A DNA stretch of 64,000 nucleotides from Lanius collurio (Eukaryota > Chordata > Aves > Passeriformes > Laniidae). The stretch covers positions 20,055,806 to 20,119,805 of the forward strand of contig JACBWW010000017.1 of the NCBI GenBank assembly GCA_020086605.1, given 5' to 3'. The translations under genes and the position numbers were made by a program. Position 1 is the first letter of the stretch. Every line of letters starts with the position of its first letter. Under the pieces are notes generated by a model that was not told the origin of the DNA, did not search any database, and saw only the letters and a list, made by a program, of their open reading frames with translations. Shown here piece after piece: positions 37,946 through 52,400 of this stretch.

Positions 37946-40900
37946 ATGAACTCTCACTTTGCAAGTAATGGAGGTCTGAGGAGTCCTAGGCTACAGCACT
38001 GCAAAAAGCAACCATATACATTATCATCAGATTGAAAAGGTTGGCATTTCAATTTGGAAACGGTAGGAATTTGGAGATATTTAACTTCACCCTAATTAAA
38101 ATCAGCGGCTGCACACTGACAGTAAAAAGGTCCCAGCTAGAGAAGTAACTGTGTGAGTAGGTGGATACCAGACTATATTGCATAACATCCTTTGAGCTGC
38201 AGTCCCTTTATTCAGAGTAACTCCTCCTAACTCCTTGGTCAGTTTGTACATTGCTACGTCCTACCAGCCAGAGGAGATGTGGCTGTGTCTCTCCATGCAG
38301 CATGGTATGAGAAGAAATTACTCCACCTACAACAGAGGGAACCACCACTCTGGAGAATATCCATTTTTTAATGTTTAGTTCTTTCAGAGCTTGTACAGGA
38401 CACTTGCTCTCTCTCCTGCTGCCCTTTAATGCAGAAGCCCAACACCAAAAGCCGGATAACAGAAAAAGAAAAAAAAAAAGATTTATCCCACATTGATACA
38501 TCAGTCCAGTTCTTTTGTTTTTCACTTATTTTTAGTGGCAACTCTAATTTATAACACAGATTCGGAAAAATATTTGTTGCAAAATAATCCACAAAATCTA
38601 AATCCTTAACAGCTGTAAACAGGCACTATTTCACTGAATGGATTTACACTTCTAATATTAGTTGGGGATTTAATCCATTATTTGTACACTCCAAATTCCT
38701 CACTAAGTTTTGCTTCTTTCTTTACCATAAAAGCGCTGACAGGAAAACAGTTAATAACAGTTCTTCTGTTAGTATCTTCCTTATTAATTCTAGCAGGTTC
38801 TTTTTTTTTAGCAACTTTTAACTTTGATGTTGTTAAATACAGCCGCACTCTGAAGACTCTCAGTACTGGCAAATCTGTGTTCCTGGAACATCTTGATTTA
38901 TTTTCAGAACTGCACGGTTGTGTGACATCTGCTTCACATCTCATACGTGATCAACTCAGTAGGTAAAATCGTGGCGTATGGCTGATGAGTCACCTCACAA
39001 CAGTGAGCACTGGTCTGCTTTCTGAGAAACAGCATCTCCACATTAATTTTTCTAAGAGTCTTGCAAAGATGTCACCAGTCTGCCTGGTTTGATAGCAGGT
39101 AATGTAAGTTAAGGCCATGCACAGGGATGCAACAATAACATGTATTCTATGACTGGGACTAATATTTAAAAATTCTACTTATGGGCTACTATCTAATAAG
39201 CCCACAAAAGGGAATCGGGTTCACTGCTGCACTTTCTAAATTTTAGGCTTCTAAATACCAAATCTGTATACCTGAATCAGATGGGTATATAGGCTTTCTA
39301 TGCAAAGAAGTAAATATCCAAAAAATATCCATTCACACAAGCCATTCACCAGGGTAAGGAATCAGGACACAACAGAGAAAAAAGCATATACACTGAACCC
39401 TGCTCACTCTGTGATTTCACTGCCTTGTTCCAGGCTGGAGGGAATATCATGAAGATTCGTGTATCACAGACCCAGGTAGAAGGACATTCCCGGATTTTGC
39501 AACATTCCATGACAGATAACATATGCATCTGCTATACTGGGAACCTTTGTTCTGTTCCCTCCTGTTCTGACTGTCAGATTGAAACAGGCACAGCACACTT
39601 AGCACATGTAGCCTAAATTCTAAATTTCTGTAAGAAAACTACTGCAGGAAGCCACAAGTCTACTTCTAATGACATTACCTCGCAAAGTTAACTTTGTTGA
39701 TTACTAAAATTAAAGAACCTCAGTAACAGTTTGTTGTTCCCTCTCACTGTTACAGACTCTTTGGTCCAGCAGAATAAGATTACTGGAAGGAACTCCAAAG
39801 AACCATTCCGTAACAACTTAATGCACAGCTTTATGTACTAAGCACACACAGATTAATTTAAAGCTAAATGTTATTAAATACACTGCAATATCTTAAAGAA
39901 ATAAACATCATATTGGTTGCATATGCAAGATTTACACATTAAAAATGTACTTAAGTGTTACAACAACCATATCCATATCAAAATCACTTAGGAGAAAAAA
40001 AACACCATGCCAGTCTCACAAGCATCAGAACAAAATGTGACCACACAGGTTAAACATGCTTCAGTCACAAAGGCCAAAACATCAAAATGCTTTAGTGGTT
40101 TGTTACCTATTTAAAAAACTCCTCATTTTTCTGTGGCAGACACGTCATTCCCACTTCCATTACCCTTATATCAACTAACAGAAGTTCCTAATGAGCCAAG
40201 TCTCTAGGAGGCTCAACTGCTAAGACCATTAATGCTACCAAAGACCTGTGCATGACTAACAGCTGTGTCCAAAGGAAAATGAACTCATACCTCCCATTTC
40301 CACATAAGCTGCCCTTGAAATTAAAGAGTATCCCATGAAGAAAAGAAGGGAGGAGATGATGGGGAGAGAGGAAAGAAGGAAGATGTTGTCATTGCTGATT
40401 CGGATTCATGCCATATGGAACACATATTAATCAGGTCTGACAGAGGAAGCCAGCAAGTGTGAGTGTGACTACAATCCAGCAGCTACAAAGGCTTACTAAG
40501 TAGATTAAAGGCTGAATATAGTTCTCTTTCAAAAGTGAACACTATGTCTACAAGTATTTGGAGTAGTGTTCACCATCTAGCTCAAAGTAGACTCCATTAA
40601 ATAATAGTGGACGGGCACAGCAGTAAAAGATTTAAAATTCCTCTGTCCAGAATAACCTAGAACTCAGAAGCCAGAGCCACAGAAATGGATGAGAGCATTC
40701 ACACTCTTGGTGACAGAAAGGGGAAAAGAGCATGTCTGTTCTACATCCTGGGTGAGTATTCACACTACCAGGCAACGTCTCATAGGAAAACTACCTCTCT
40801 TCTACCATGTTATGGACACCTGGCTATATCCTCCTAAAACACCCTCTGGGGTGACTCCTACTGCAGCACATTAGGCATTAGAAAGGCATTGCTGAGCAAC

Positions 40901-43378
40901 ATTAAGACAAAAGCTCTAGCTGTGTATAAATGACCAATATGGTTAATTTCTCTGAACTGCTAAAGTCTGATGATTACCTGCAAAACGTAAAGGAAGTTCT
41001 CAAAACGGTACTGGTGTCACTTATATTTCTTGACAGCTGGTAACCAAAAACCCCAGCATGCCTCAAACCAGCAAAAGCTTCCTTTCCCTTCCCTAAATGT
41101 TATGTAATGATGGTACTCAATTCTCACAGAAAGGATCTTTCGGGGCTGATACTTCTCTCATAGTAATTTTATGTCATTCAAGTTCCACTAACAACTGTTG
41201 ATTTTACACCATGGTGCCAAAGAGGTATATTAGATCCTTCAAGCTATCCAGAGCTTACTTGGCTCATTTGGCACTTCTGTGTTGCTGACACATGCAGAAC
41301 TTTAACAGATGGTCTTACAATACTGGCAGTTGTTTTGTACTGTGCTGGCAGTGAGGGGAAATACTCTACACAAATTGTCTGCAATTCTGGAAAATAAATG
41401 AAGTACAAATCCATATTAACCTCAAAAGCCAAACTATAAAAAGTCAGATTAGTCATTTAACGATGTATGTGCTCTGGGTTAAATGCTCAGCTGCTACAAA
41501 ATTGTAGTATTTCCCTGCGCCAGGAGAAGTATGTTTTTTCTTAATTTCTACCAGGAATATCCATAAAGCTTGTATCATTAGAATGGTATTGAAATATACT
41601 AAAAATAAGCCTTGCAACTCTTCCTCATGTGATCAGCCTCGACTATCAGCAAAAGCACCTCCATAAACTGAGTGTTTTGACATAAACATGAAGCAACAGG
41701 GTGCAACTTAGGTTAACTGAATCTCTCTTTTCCTGTGCCAAATGGGATTCAAGAAAAAACACATCAGCTACTGTGAAAATGTTGAAATCAACAGTGATGA
41801 CCAAGTAAACAGCAATTTTACATTTTTCCTCACCCATTTAAAAAGAGATTATGTACCACAAGCTGAATTTTACAGTCACTAATTTCACTAGCTCAAGTGG
41901 AACTTGCACTGTACATAAAAGACCAAAACTGCTTCTCTTTGTTTCTGTGTGGCTTTTCTATTTTATTGTGCCAAACTATCAGATATAGCAACTGGGTTAA
42001 CTAATAAACCATGTATGCAGAATGGGGCTTTTTGAAAGTAAGCACAACTATTTTGTTCATCAGTATATAATCTCCGTGAAGTGTATATTCAAACCTATAT
42101 ATGACAGTCTAATAGAGCAATTTTAGAACAGGATTTTTGGAAATCACAAATGCTTTAGTACAGTGCTCTTGTCTTGTATTTCCTTTAAATGAAACATAGA
42201 TCAAAAGATACTTCAAACTGAGATTTCAGAAGCTTGGTCTTTCAGCTCCCATAAATTTCAATATATTTAGTTAGACAATATGCCAGTCACCTTGCATCTT
42301 ATTTTCTCAATGTTACTTAAGCTGAAATACAGTTCATGAAAGTAGCTTCAAAGTCCTAGGAGGAAAACAGAACCTTAATAGCATCATCATAACATGGTTC
42401 TACAATATAATAGGTACAGTTCAGTCTTCTTCTGACTGAATCAAAGCTGTATCCATTGTTCAAAAATTTTATTTTATCCACTAAGGTTGGTTAAAAACAT
42501 GGTTGCTGAACTGTCTGATATTACACATATCTGACTTTGACAACAGTGAATAGATCTTTATCTGCTTTAGTTCTAATTTTATACTGAAAGATCAAACACC
42601 TCCTAAGTTTGAAGTTGTTTAAAAAATTATTAAAACAACTAAATTTCCAATAGTTTTAATGTTTTCTTTTCCTCCCTGGAGACTTTTTCCAGACAAAGAT
42701 ACAACATACTTCCAGAAAGTACTTATACAAGTGAAAGATAATGCATCTCTGAAAGCATAAATTATTTCTTCTCATGAAAACAGAAAAATCAAAAGAAATG
42801 TTAAACAGACAGTCAAACTGTAACAACATCAATCCCTCTGTTTCTCTTCCCAGGTATAAACCTTTTGTCAAACACTTCAACCTATAATCCTCAATGTGGC
42901 ACTTCGCTGTGAAATTCCCCTAAAAGCAGAGGAGTTGGTATATGCATTTTATTAACAATAACACAAGCACATCCTATCCTAGGTAGAGGCCCTCCCTTAA
43001 AGATATGTAAAGATAGGAGATAACATGACAATAAAACTTCATGATCATCCTCTCAGTTACTGAGAGCCTTCCCAGCTTCTATAACAACTGGTCATGACTC
43101 CCCCCCTCTTCAGCCCATCCTCTGCAGAGCACACCACAGGTCCACAATGAACATTTCTTGCTCTTAGAATGTACAGAAACTGCTGGCAAGAAGGACATAA
43201 AACAAAAGTAGTCTCTTGGGGAAACAAAAGGCAAAGGGATAAGGAGCAGAGGATTTATTTTATTCATTCTAACAATATCCAGCACTTCACCTTTAAGGTC
43301 AGGTTCAAGTAGTCTCCACCTAAACAATAACTGAATCATCTGCCTGCAGTGGAAGCAAAGGTCATTCTTAACCATTTC
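37946..43378. other. Intron 3 DNA without recognisable genes
   Basis: AT-rich; one exact AP-1-type TGAGTCA at 38986-38992 and short A/T runs. No exon, RNA gene or transposon was recognised before the CR1 fragment. Confidence 0.65.
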
Positions 43379-43850
43379 ACAGAATCATGGAATCATAGAA
43401 TGGCATTATTGGTAGAGACCTTAAAAATCCTGCTGCCATGCAAAGGGACACCTTTCACTAGACCAGGTAGCTCAGAGCTCCATCCAACCTGTCCTTGAAC
43501 ATTTCCAGGGGTGGGGCAGCCATGACTTCTCTGGGCATCCCGTTCCAGTGTCTCACAGTAAAGAATTCTTTCCTAATATCTAATCTAAACATACTCTTTC
43601 AGTTTTAAACCACTCCCCCTTTTCCTGTCACTACATGCTCCCGTAAATAGTCTCTCTCCATTTTCTTGTAGGCTCCCTTCAGGTACTGGAAGGCTGCAAT
43701 TAGGTCACCTCTAAGCCCTCTCTTTTCCAGGCTGAAGAATCTCAATTCTCTCAACCTTTCCTCGTAAGATATGTGCTCCATCTCTCTAATCAACTTGGTG
43801 ACCCTGCTCTGGACTTGCTCCAACGGGTCCATGTCCTTCCTGTGCTTGAA
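43379..43850 (-). mobile_element. CR1 LINE, 3'-end fragment
   Basis: The plus strand opens with agaatcatggaatcatagaa, the reverse complement of the short repeats that end CR1 elements, so the 3' end lies at the left. It continues into the conserved CR1 3' region (caccttt..actagaccagg, ccatccaacctgtccttgaac, aattctttcctaatatctaa). The minus strand of 43605-43832 still reads the C-terminal part of the CR1 reverse-transcriptase ORF, including RLRELRFFSLEKRGLRGDLI and AAFQYLKGAYKK. The copy is 5'-truncated, which is normal for CR1, and its sense strand is that of CDK6. It lies about 240 bp inside intron 3 from the exon 3 donor. Confidence 0.95.
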
Positions 43851-44079
43851 TGCTACATTTGGTACAACAGTAGAGATTCAGTAAACTTAGAAATGTGAAA
43901 GAGGAATAAAACCACAAGTGCAGCATTTCCAGAAAGAGATTATATCTGTTACTTTGTGCCGCAGTTCGTGTTCCAAGCTGGGTACTACTCAATTTTGATG
44001 TAACAGAATCCTATGGAATCAAAACGCAGTCTGTCTCTCTGATTTATCTCTGAAATACTACCTCCTGAAATCTTTCACC

Positions 44080-44087
44080 TTACATAC
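44080..44087 (-). promoter_or_regulatory. CDK6: 5' splice site of CDK6 exon 3
   Basis: The minus strand reads ACTATAAAG then gtatgtaa, an acceptable GT donor that ends the exon in phase 0. Confidence 0.94.
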
Positions 44088-44223
44088 CTTTATAGTTTCA
44101 GTAGGCACTCCAGGCTCTGGAACTTTATCCAAGTAAGTAGTCAAGTCTTGATCCACATGTTCAAACACTAATGTTAACTTGGTCTCTCTGTCTGTTCGTG
44201 ACACGGTGCACACATCAAACAAC
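44088..44223 (-). CDS. CDK6: CDK6 exon 3: hinge region of the kinase
   Basis: Read on the minus strand from 44223 this 136-bp exon begins with the last base of a split Arg codon (Arg78) and continues with 45 codons, Leu79 to Lys123. The product reads [32 protein letters not shown] and [13 protein letters not shown] in order. It contains gatekeeper Phe98, hinge residues His100 and Val101, and Asp104 at the rim of the ATP pocket. From memory all 45 residues are identical to human CDK6; CDK4 differs at several (RTYLDKAPPPGLPAETIK). The exon ends in phase 0 with AAG followed by gtatgt, and joins exon 4 in frame (TIK then DMM). The preceding exon, which would carry the start codon and glycine loop, is not in the window. 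Confidence 0.98.
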
Positions 44224-44250
44224 CTGAGGAGGAAAACAACAGAAGAGGTA
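44224..44250 (-). promoter_or_regulatory. CDK6: 3' splice site of CDK6 exon 3
   Basis: On the minus strand a good pyrimidine tract, cttctgttgttttcctcctc, leads directly to AG and then G-TTG-TTT. This preserves the split Arg codon typical of this CDK6 junction. Confidence 0.95.
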
Positions 44251-46422
44251 AGTGTACAGCAACCAGTACAGACATACCTCTCATCTCAAGCATGTCTATT
44301 TAAATTTCTTACAGTGTGTAGAATGGAAAAGAGCCTTCCAAAGGTAGACCAATCTTTGAGCTCTTGATTCATCACATAACAGCTGATAAACCAAAATTAC
44401 CATCTCTCTCTTTCACGTGTGAATTCTGAAATAGGATTAATTACTAAGAACACATCAGCTGTTGAATACAAAATAATTACATGAAAAGAATATATTTTTT
44501 GACACAGCAACAAGAGTTAATTTAGAAAATTCCTTGATATTTATCCACATTCTGGGCTCCAGTACCTACAGTCATTAAAAAAAAAAAAGCAGGAAATGTT
44601 TTTCAGAAAAAATACAGTGTTTGCATGCACTTTCGGTTTCTTTCTGCATAATTCCCACGTATACCATTACACAGATTTATAATTACATCTCCTTCAGCAC
44701 GAACAGAATTTTTTTGCTGATCCCTCTTGCAAATTCCTCAATGCAAGGAATACACTCAGAGTCAGCGTAAAGTTTGGAAAAAAGCTTTGTGCACGAGATG
44801 TCACTACTTCTTTCACCACTTTTGGTCATTCTTTTACTGAAGCTTCTTTATCATTTCACCTTGTTGCACAATATCAAAATAATTTACAAAGCTCTTCATA
44901 ATACCACATTCCTATCTGATTACTCTATTTTCTATTGTTTTCTCTTTTTACATAGGATTTCTCTCATCTTCTCCATCTACCATGCCAGCTTTAACCACTG
45001 TTTTATCTTTTTAAAAAACATCTGCCCATCCTATGCTTCACACCTATATTCATACCAGTGACTTTCACTATGCTTCCTCAAGTCCCACTTCTAACAAAAT
45101 CCTAATAGGAAACCATCTAAACAGCTGGAAGGACATTTCTTCCCTGCTCACACACTTTACTCATGTGCTTATTCATTTAATTTTATATTCTAAGATCAGA
45201 TTGCATTTCTCTCTCAGGCGAGGCAGTAAAATGAATCACTACTTCTACTAGGTTACAGCAGATTTAAAAAATGGATGGAGTTATTGAGAAAAAGGTCTAC
45301 ACAGTTAAACTGAAGAGTCTCTCATTGATAACAGACCAAACTAGAGTTGATACTATGGCTTATTTTTTCCAACATCATACCAGTGATGCTGTTGCATTAC
45401 TTTTATCTTTCACTCTCTTCCTCAGAATTACTTTATTAGAATTAAGAATTGCAGGATTTCTGGTAATGTCATCAAGTAGTATTTTTGTTGTTTGTTCAAG
45501 GACTAAAGGCGTTATACGCAGGATCTGAACACAACTGATCAAACACAAAGCCTCGGAGGTTCCTGCTTTTCCCAGAGGATATCTGACAAAACAGAAAATC
45601 TGGCAACATGTACTTGAGATTTTACTTCTTACCTTAAATCTCAATATATTTCATAAGAGAAGAAAACACTAAAATTGGCATAACCACCTGGGAAGAATGT
45701 AATTCAGGTTTAAGAGAGCAGTATTTTTCACTTGACATTTACCATGGTAGGGCTGTGCTCCCACTTTGACAGTATTTCCTAAATAATCTTTGGTCAGATA
45801 CTGAAAAATTGCTTATTAGCCACCATCTTTTGAAAATATATGTATGCACATTCACTTTAGGTTAAGGAAGCTTTTTGGCAAGTAATAAATTAGGAACCAG
45901 AGTTCCAGAATATGTAGAGACTGTCACCCTACCTCTACTAGAAGACCAATCTGTACTTAATCTGTAATCATAATACAAACAAACAAACATTAATTATTAT
46001 GGTAACATTGTGACTGTAAGAGAAAAGGTGTTGGCATATTTCTCATAATGACGAATACCATTCTCTGAGATTCCCTCAGTGGGGTGTACATGTCCTGTAC
46101 ACAGTAAATAGGCTTTGTGGAAAGTCACAAACTTTCCTGAAAAGTGAAATTTGCTGGTATTTGGCTGGAGGTTAATAATCTGCAATATATTTATATAAAT
46201 CAACATGGAATGTAGCCGGACTGCCTATAACCCCAACACATGCAAATAGAGAGGAGCCAGACAGGTCTGAACATCTGAACATAAACACTGGAAAATATTT
46301 CCAACTGTATGATTCCTTTGTGTTGACCTACATTTACGTAAAAATGTTCCAGAACACCCCCTTTGCCAGGTATTTAATGCACTGGGAAAAATATATTTCC
46401 AACTATAGCAGAGTTATAATTC

Positions 46423-46438
46423 AAAAAAAAAAAAAAAA
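46423..46438 (+). repeat. A16 homopolymer
   Basis: Sixteen A followed by gg and a further A6; simple sequence in intron 2. Confidence 0.9.
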
Positions 46439-49400
46439 GGAAAAAAGATTTCACTGTATTAAACACAGAAACAACATGTAACTTCCAACTTGCTGTGGAG
46501 GAAAATGTTTATTCCCTGTTAATTCTTCTGTATGTGGGTTACTTTGATTCTGGCATTTTCTGGAACAGCAAGATAAGGAATTCAGAGAAGCACAGTTCTG
46601 GTTACCTTTTACTGAGTAATAATACCATAAGTGAGTAACACTATTATCTTTCCTTTTTATATACTCTTTATGTGAAACTCTAAATGCTTTCCCGTTAATC
46701 ATAAAAGCTTCAGATTCTGCACTGGGCTGGGTAGAAACACAATGTGTTTACTCACACAAAATATACCTGCTACCTTAGAAAGATAGTAATTTAAATCACA
46801 GGTTATATGAATCCATGACATTACAAAATGACAACATCTGGCATTGTTCCTGCTAATTATTCCTGAAATAGATTGACAAAGCCTCTTTATTTAGTAGTTT
46901 CCATAGAGATAAAACTACTTTTTATAAATTATAATCTTTTACATTCACTGTGAAAATAACACCCACAAGCTGTCTTCTTTAATTAGGAACATCTCTGCTG
47001 CCTACATTGCACACCTCTGAAGCCATTTCCTCATGATTTTCTGTATCTGACAGGTTGACATTGCATGTGATTGCCTTTCTGGAACAGGCAACAGCAAAAG
47101 GCCTTTTATTTAAAGAGTTACTATGTGGACACTGTCCTAAGTGAAGTAAATGTACCTCAATTAATACAGGATTTCCATACTGAATCCTTTGTAAACACAA
47201 GCCCTGCCCTTCCATTGTACTTCCAAAAGAAACATTTGAATTATTTGATTAAAGTAAGATCTGCTATGGGAAATCCTGCAAGTATTTAACAAGATGTTTG
47301 GCAGGGAGTCATACACCGCCCAACGAGTCGATCTGGACAGGAACACTGTTGAAGAGACACTAACGGAGAACCTGTGTGTAATGAAGACATTTTTTCAAGT
47401 TAATTGTACTGAAGTAGAAGCTCATCAGCTACAAATCTCTGTCTCTTTTATTTTATGTGTTCAATGCCTAGTAGACCTTTCTGTAATCTAGCAGAATACC
47501 TGCCTTCCTACAAAAATACTTTCGGCATTTTTTGCATGCAGAAAAGCAGATGATGCACCTTGAAGTCTCCACAGCCTCTTACAGCATCAAATCTAACAAA
47601 TGCAACCTCAGTTCACCTTCATTTTCCAATACAAATACCTAATGCTTTTATAAGAAAGACAGTTATTACTTTGAAAACTATTGCATCTACTGACTGGTAG
47701 ATGGTAACTGATCCCAGAAAGTCCCCAAATGTTACTACATTTGCTTTTGAGATGCTCTGAGAAATGCTATGAAGTCTCCCATTTTCAAGTGGCATAAACA
47801 TTTTTTCCTGAGCAAATTGAGACAACAGTGATGGAGATCAGATCCATCATACCAAAAGACAGATCTGACTGTAAGACCTGAAAAAACTCTAGGACATAAT
47901 TTCTCTTGGCCATTGTCAAATAATGAGTAGATTGTTTGATATGAGTAGGTACTTATGGAAAATTAACTGGATCATAGTCAAAAGAAGACCAAAAATTAGG
48001 TATTTGCTGCTGATGCTTACTGTTATTTTTACTGCAGTAGGACTAATCCAACATGAACACACAGGTATCCTTGTACGGTCACTCACAGCACTGAACAAAA
48101 CCAGTCCTTGTCCCCTAAAGATTTCTAGTAACATGATTTACTTTAATTTTCTTTAGAACAGCATCTTCCTAGAAAGAGTTACTTCCTAGCTTATGCATAA
48201 CAGAGGAAGAGAATTGGAGCCTTTGATTTATGTGTAGAAGAAATGCTTTAGAAGACAGTGGTTAGGTAAACAGTGGCATAGTAATATGCTACAGTCTTAA
48301 GATTTCACAAGTCTGAGCAAAAATACAGATGAAAAGAGTTTGGTGACCTCAACCTAACTCTGAAAGGTATTTATCCGCATGACAGAAAACCAGCACAGAA
48401 CGTGTGTACTGACATGGTTTATGTTAACACCACAAGATTGGGATACCAAGACTATCACAGGCCATGACTGAGGTTTACTGACAGATATGGGGAGGAGGAC
48501 CTGAACAACTTTTGCTTTTACTGCCTTTATTTCAGGTTAATCCTGGAAGTTTGTAAGTTTTAAGGGCACAGAAAATTTCTGCCTCTCATACTTTGAAGTA
48601 TTGAAGAATGACAGCTGGTTGTCCTCTTAGCCCAAATTTCAGCAGCAGCCTCAGACTCTTGCCTTCCCAGGAAGTCACTCAGCACCAAGCCCTTTGTTCA
48701 CCCCAACTTTATAAATTATGTACTGCTTGAAAAGAATAGTTTTACCTCTACTTTTAATATTAGCTACTTTTTTTTCTTGCTTTTGATGCAAAAAAAGACT
48801 GCTGACAGAAATTAGTATCTACCTGGAACCATAAATACCCAACACATTGTTACAAAGGGGTCATCTTTCAGATGAAGACAACAACAGCTGGGCAACTGAA
48901 GTGGAGTATGTGCATTACAAGAACCAAGACTCACATGGCAAAACAGGAAATAGAGCTTCCCACTCTGAAACATGTGACAGAGATCTTTCCCTTTGTTCAG
49001 GACATACTGCTTTGTCTCATTTTAATCAGCAATCACCTACTTCTCCATGCCTCTGAAAGCTCGTATTTCAGATGCAGAGTTTTCTTCCTCAAAGGAGCTT
49101 TAGTAAAACACTTTTAGATGGAAAAAAGGCACAGATGCAAGATGAACAAGCCACTAAATTCAAAGTATCTCATATTTAAACTGCATTTTTCCTGGTATAA
49201 AATTTGTAAAACCACATAGTAATGCAAGGCCTAAATTCCATTTTCAGAAGCACATGGGGTCTTCAAGAGCTTCTCAATATATTTGTCACTCCAGCTGCAG
49301 CTGCCCTTATGAGTATCAGTGCTTAAGATATGCCTCCACAGCAGGCTGCAACATAAGACAGACTTTGACTGTTCCCAAGAAAACCACCTCACTACTGGAA

Positions 49401-52400
49401 ACATACAGCATGAGGGCACAGCACTGCCTCCAGTACCAGTCAGCTCCACCCAGCAACAGTCAGATGCCCAGAGCCAAACTCGATTAAATAAAATAGGCTT
49501 GGGTATGTCTACAGTGTTCATGGCAATGTTATGTCTTAAATCCTTATTCTCTACCTTCTATTGGGTTCTTCGAGTTAGTGAACATTTCTCCCGCTTTGCT
49601 ACCCTTCCAGTAAAAAGTAGCAGGTTCACCTTTTGTCTCTAGGAGACATCTGAAATCTCTTTCAGGCAAACAGCAGTAAAGGCAGAACTTAACATCAGAT
49701 AAATCAATTTATCTAGGACAGGCAAATGTTATGTAGATAGATGTTTTCAACTCTGAAGTCACTCAGTCATTATCTGCTGTGCCCAGAGCAGAATGAGCTA
49801 CCACAGAGAAGCAACAGCATAATGAAAGCAAGGCAGCAGAAAGTCCTGTCCTGGAGACCTACTCCAGTAGAGCCCAGCCAATACTGCTGCTTACAGCCCA
49901 CTCACCAGTGAGGTTTAAGGGAAGGAAGGGGAACATTAGGATGACAAGGCAATCGTTCATCTGCAAGCTGAGCTTTGTGCTGTAATTTTTTCCAGTCTCT
50001 CTCCCTTTCTGACTTGGAAAAATTATTTAAAATGCTGAGCTGTATAAAAGAGGTTTTTGTTCTTTAAGTGTGCGTGAGGAAGAGAGACAGAGAAAGTGAC
50101 AGAGAGAAACAGATGCTCTTGAAAGCGAAGTAAATAGCACTGGCTAAAGTCCGATAGAGTGGGCTGACTGGGCAAGCGTTCAACGCTCAGTCCCGACTGC
50201 AGCCCTGACCTGCAACACCCCTGCTCTCCTGCGCTGGGCCCCACTCAAGCAATGACAAGCTCTGGTGCCAGACTGAATGGTTTTGTGATGCAGACAAATG
50301 TCTGCTCCAATGAAACCACCAAAACTAGTTCTCATTTTCAACAGAAACCAAGTTTTGTGCCCAAAAGATGAAAAGGCCAAGTAAGTTTTCTCAGTGTGCT
50401 ACTCAAGCCACTAAAAGATGAAGTTGTTAAAAGAGTTTTACTTCAAGGAAAAGTAAGCCTGACAAGATATCCTCTGCACCCTTCTTTGTTTATAGCAGCA
50501 TGCTGTTTATTTTAGCTCTCACACTGCCATTTCTCTTTCACCTTCTCTGCAAAGGGAGATTAATAGACATGGACCAGAAAAGGATCTAATAAGACTCCGT
50601 AATTCAAACTATATCGGGCCTTGAAGAACTTCACTTCAGGACTTACCCTATAGTTCACCAGTATTTAAAATGCTTAACTCCTCACCAGTCTATGAATAAT
50701 CCCACTGCAATCGATTTTATCCAAACTGGCCACATACTGAGCCCTTGACATTACCAAGGAAAAACACCAGCTGGGTGGTGCTTAAACACACGCCTGTATG
50801 CTGCTGTACCAAAGAGTCTGTCCGAGGACAGGCGAGGGACAGGCCAAGTTACCCCTGAATCAGAAAAATAACATGGCCTGTTATGAAGACAGTCGTTGAC
50901 AGATTGTTTAGGATCAGCAATAGCTGTCTGACCTATTCATAGTGCTCTCATGTGATCCTTCAACAAGCAAATCTGCACTGCCTTTCAAAGTCATGTACAC
51001 TGCTGCTATACAGTGCTGTCAGCTTCCAGTAAGCTTCCATAAGCTTCCAGTTCAGAGTACAAATTAGAGATGCTCTCATTCATTGGCACTGTGTTTGCAT
51101 CTGTTGTTAAGTTTTTTAGATTTTCTTCATAATACCTTCCTCAGGGAACAGCTGCATTCTTTTCTAGATTCCCTGATTTGCTCAACATGTAACTAAAACT
51201 TATGCCTGAATATTGATTTTGTTGCATTCAAATGAAAGAAGTTATTCTGGACTCTCAGCTGTACATGGTGCAAGATGAGATGCAACAAAATCCAGTCTTT
51301 ACTGTAACTCACAAACTGCTTGTTACAGACTCCACATTTCAGTTTACATTTTGAACTCATGCTTGTGCCAGACCTACAGGATCAAAATCTTAGCTGATCA
51401 CCTCTCTTCTAGCTGTAAGTAAAACCAACTCATCTTCAGAAGATTTTACAACAGTATAAATTATCATCCATTCTTCGGTGGCTTAGTAACATAATCTATC
51501 TACACATGAGATTTAATTGTGATGCCAACATATCAAAAATAGCAAAGGAAATAATAATCCTTCACTCCACAAAAAAAACCTACTCACTGCAAAAAATCAA
51601 AGTTACTGTTTGATACTCTGGACAATCTCATATAGTTTTTTAAATGTTTGCAATATCACAGCAGTTCCTGATGTGTTTAATTCAGCTTTTTTAAAATTGT
51701 AAGTAATTCCAATGCAAATTAGAGTACAAACTCTTGCTTTTAATAGATTCATGGGGGAACCTAAGAATAAAGAAGCAGCTACTGTAGAAGGTGACAGAAG
51801 AGGTCCTCAGTTTTGATGCTTATCATCAATCCAGGGGCTGCTGTTCCTGAAAGACCTCCAGGTTACTCCACAGGCACAATTATTCTGGGTGATGCTGGCT
51901 GCACTGAAAACTCATGGGCTGTTTGGGTCCTAATTAACCAGCCAGCATAGGCTAAGCCCTTGGGAATACAAGCAACCTGAACAGAAGCAGCATGACTGAA
52001 GGTACTTCTGAAACAGATGTCAGACACGGAAAAAGCAAGGTAAGGGGCCTTGCTAAAGGCTGCAAATACACCTGAGTGCTGACGATGCTGCTACCACTTC
52101 TCAGGACAGACGAGTACTGGCAGCACTTGAAAGGAGTCCAAAGCTGTGATGCTGATGGTGAAGAGGAGGGGAGAGAGAGCAATAAATGCAAAATATTTTG
52201 CTGTGGTTCTGTTACTGGCATAAAGTATTGTTATCTGATTTGTGAGACATTGACTCATTAAAGCCTTGTAAGAAAATTACATTTCTATGTTTCATAGGTA
52301 GATTTGGGACCAAACAGTTTGTCTTTCTCAAAGAAGGATCAAGAGATGACTTTTAGAAGGGGAAAACTTCCACAGTTTAACAATACCATGAATTCCATTG

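Larger units (their letters stand above)
17939..44087 (-). other. CDK6: CDK6 intron 3 (complete, 26,149 bp)
   Basis: The intron is bounded by the exon 3 donor and exon 4 acceptor; phase 0 at both ends keeps TIK-DMM in frame. It holds the old LTR, the GC-rich LTR-like segment, the (AC)n tract, the 36-bp hairpin and one CR1 fragment. No other exon-like segment with protein similarity was recognised. Confidence 0.93.

Noticed and set aside
43605..43832. 75-codon frame as a host gene
   Set aside because: It is the C-terminal part of the CR1 reverse-transcriptase ORF, truncated and inactive.
17771..44223. The exons as CDK4 or as a CDK6 retrocopy
   Set aside because: Residues at CDK4/CDK6-diagnostic positions fit CDK6, and a 26-kb intron with intact splice sites rules out a retrocopy.
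44246..44255. Consensus splice donor (gaggtaagtg) on the plus strand near exon 3, and a similar one near 17775
   Set aside because: No matching acceptor or coding frame supports an antisense transcript.
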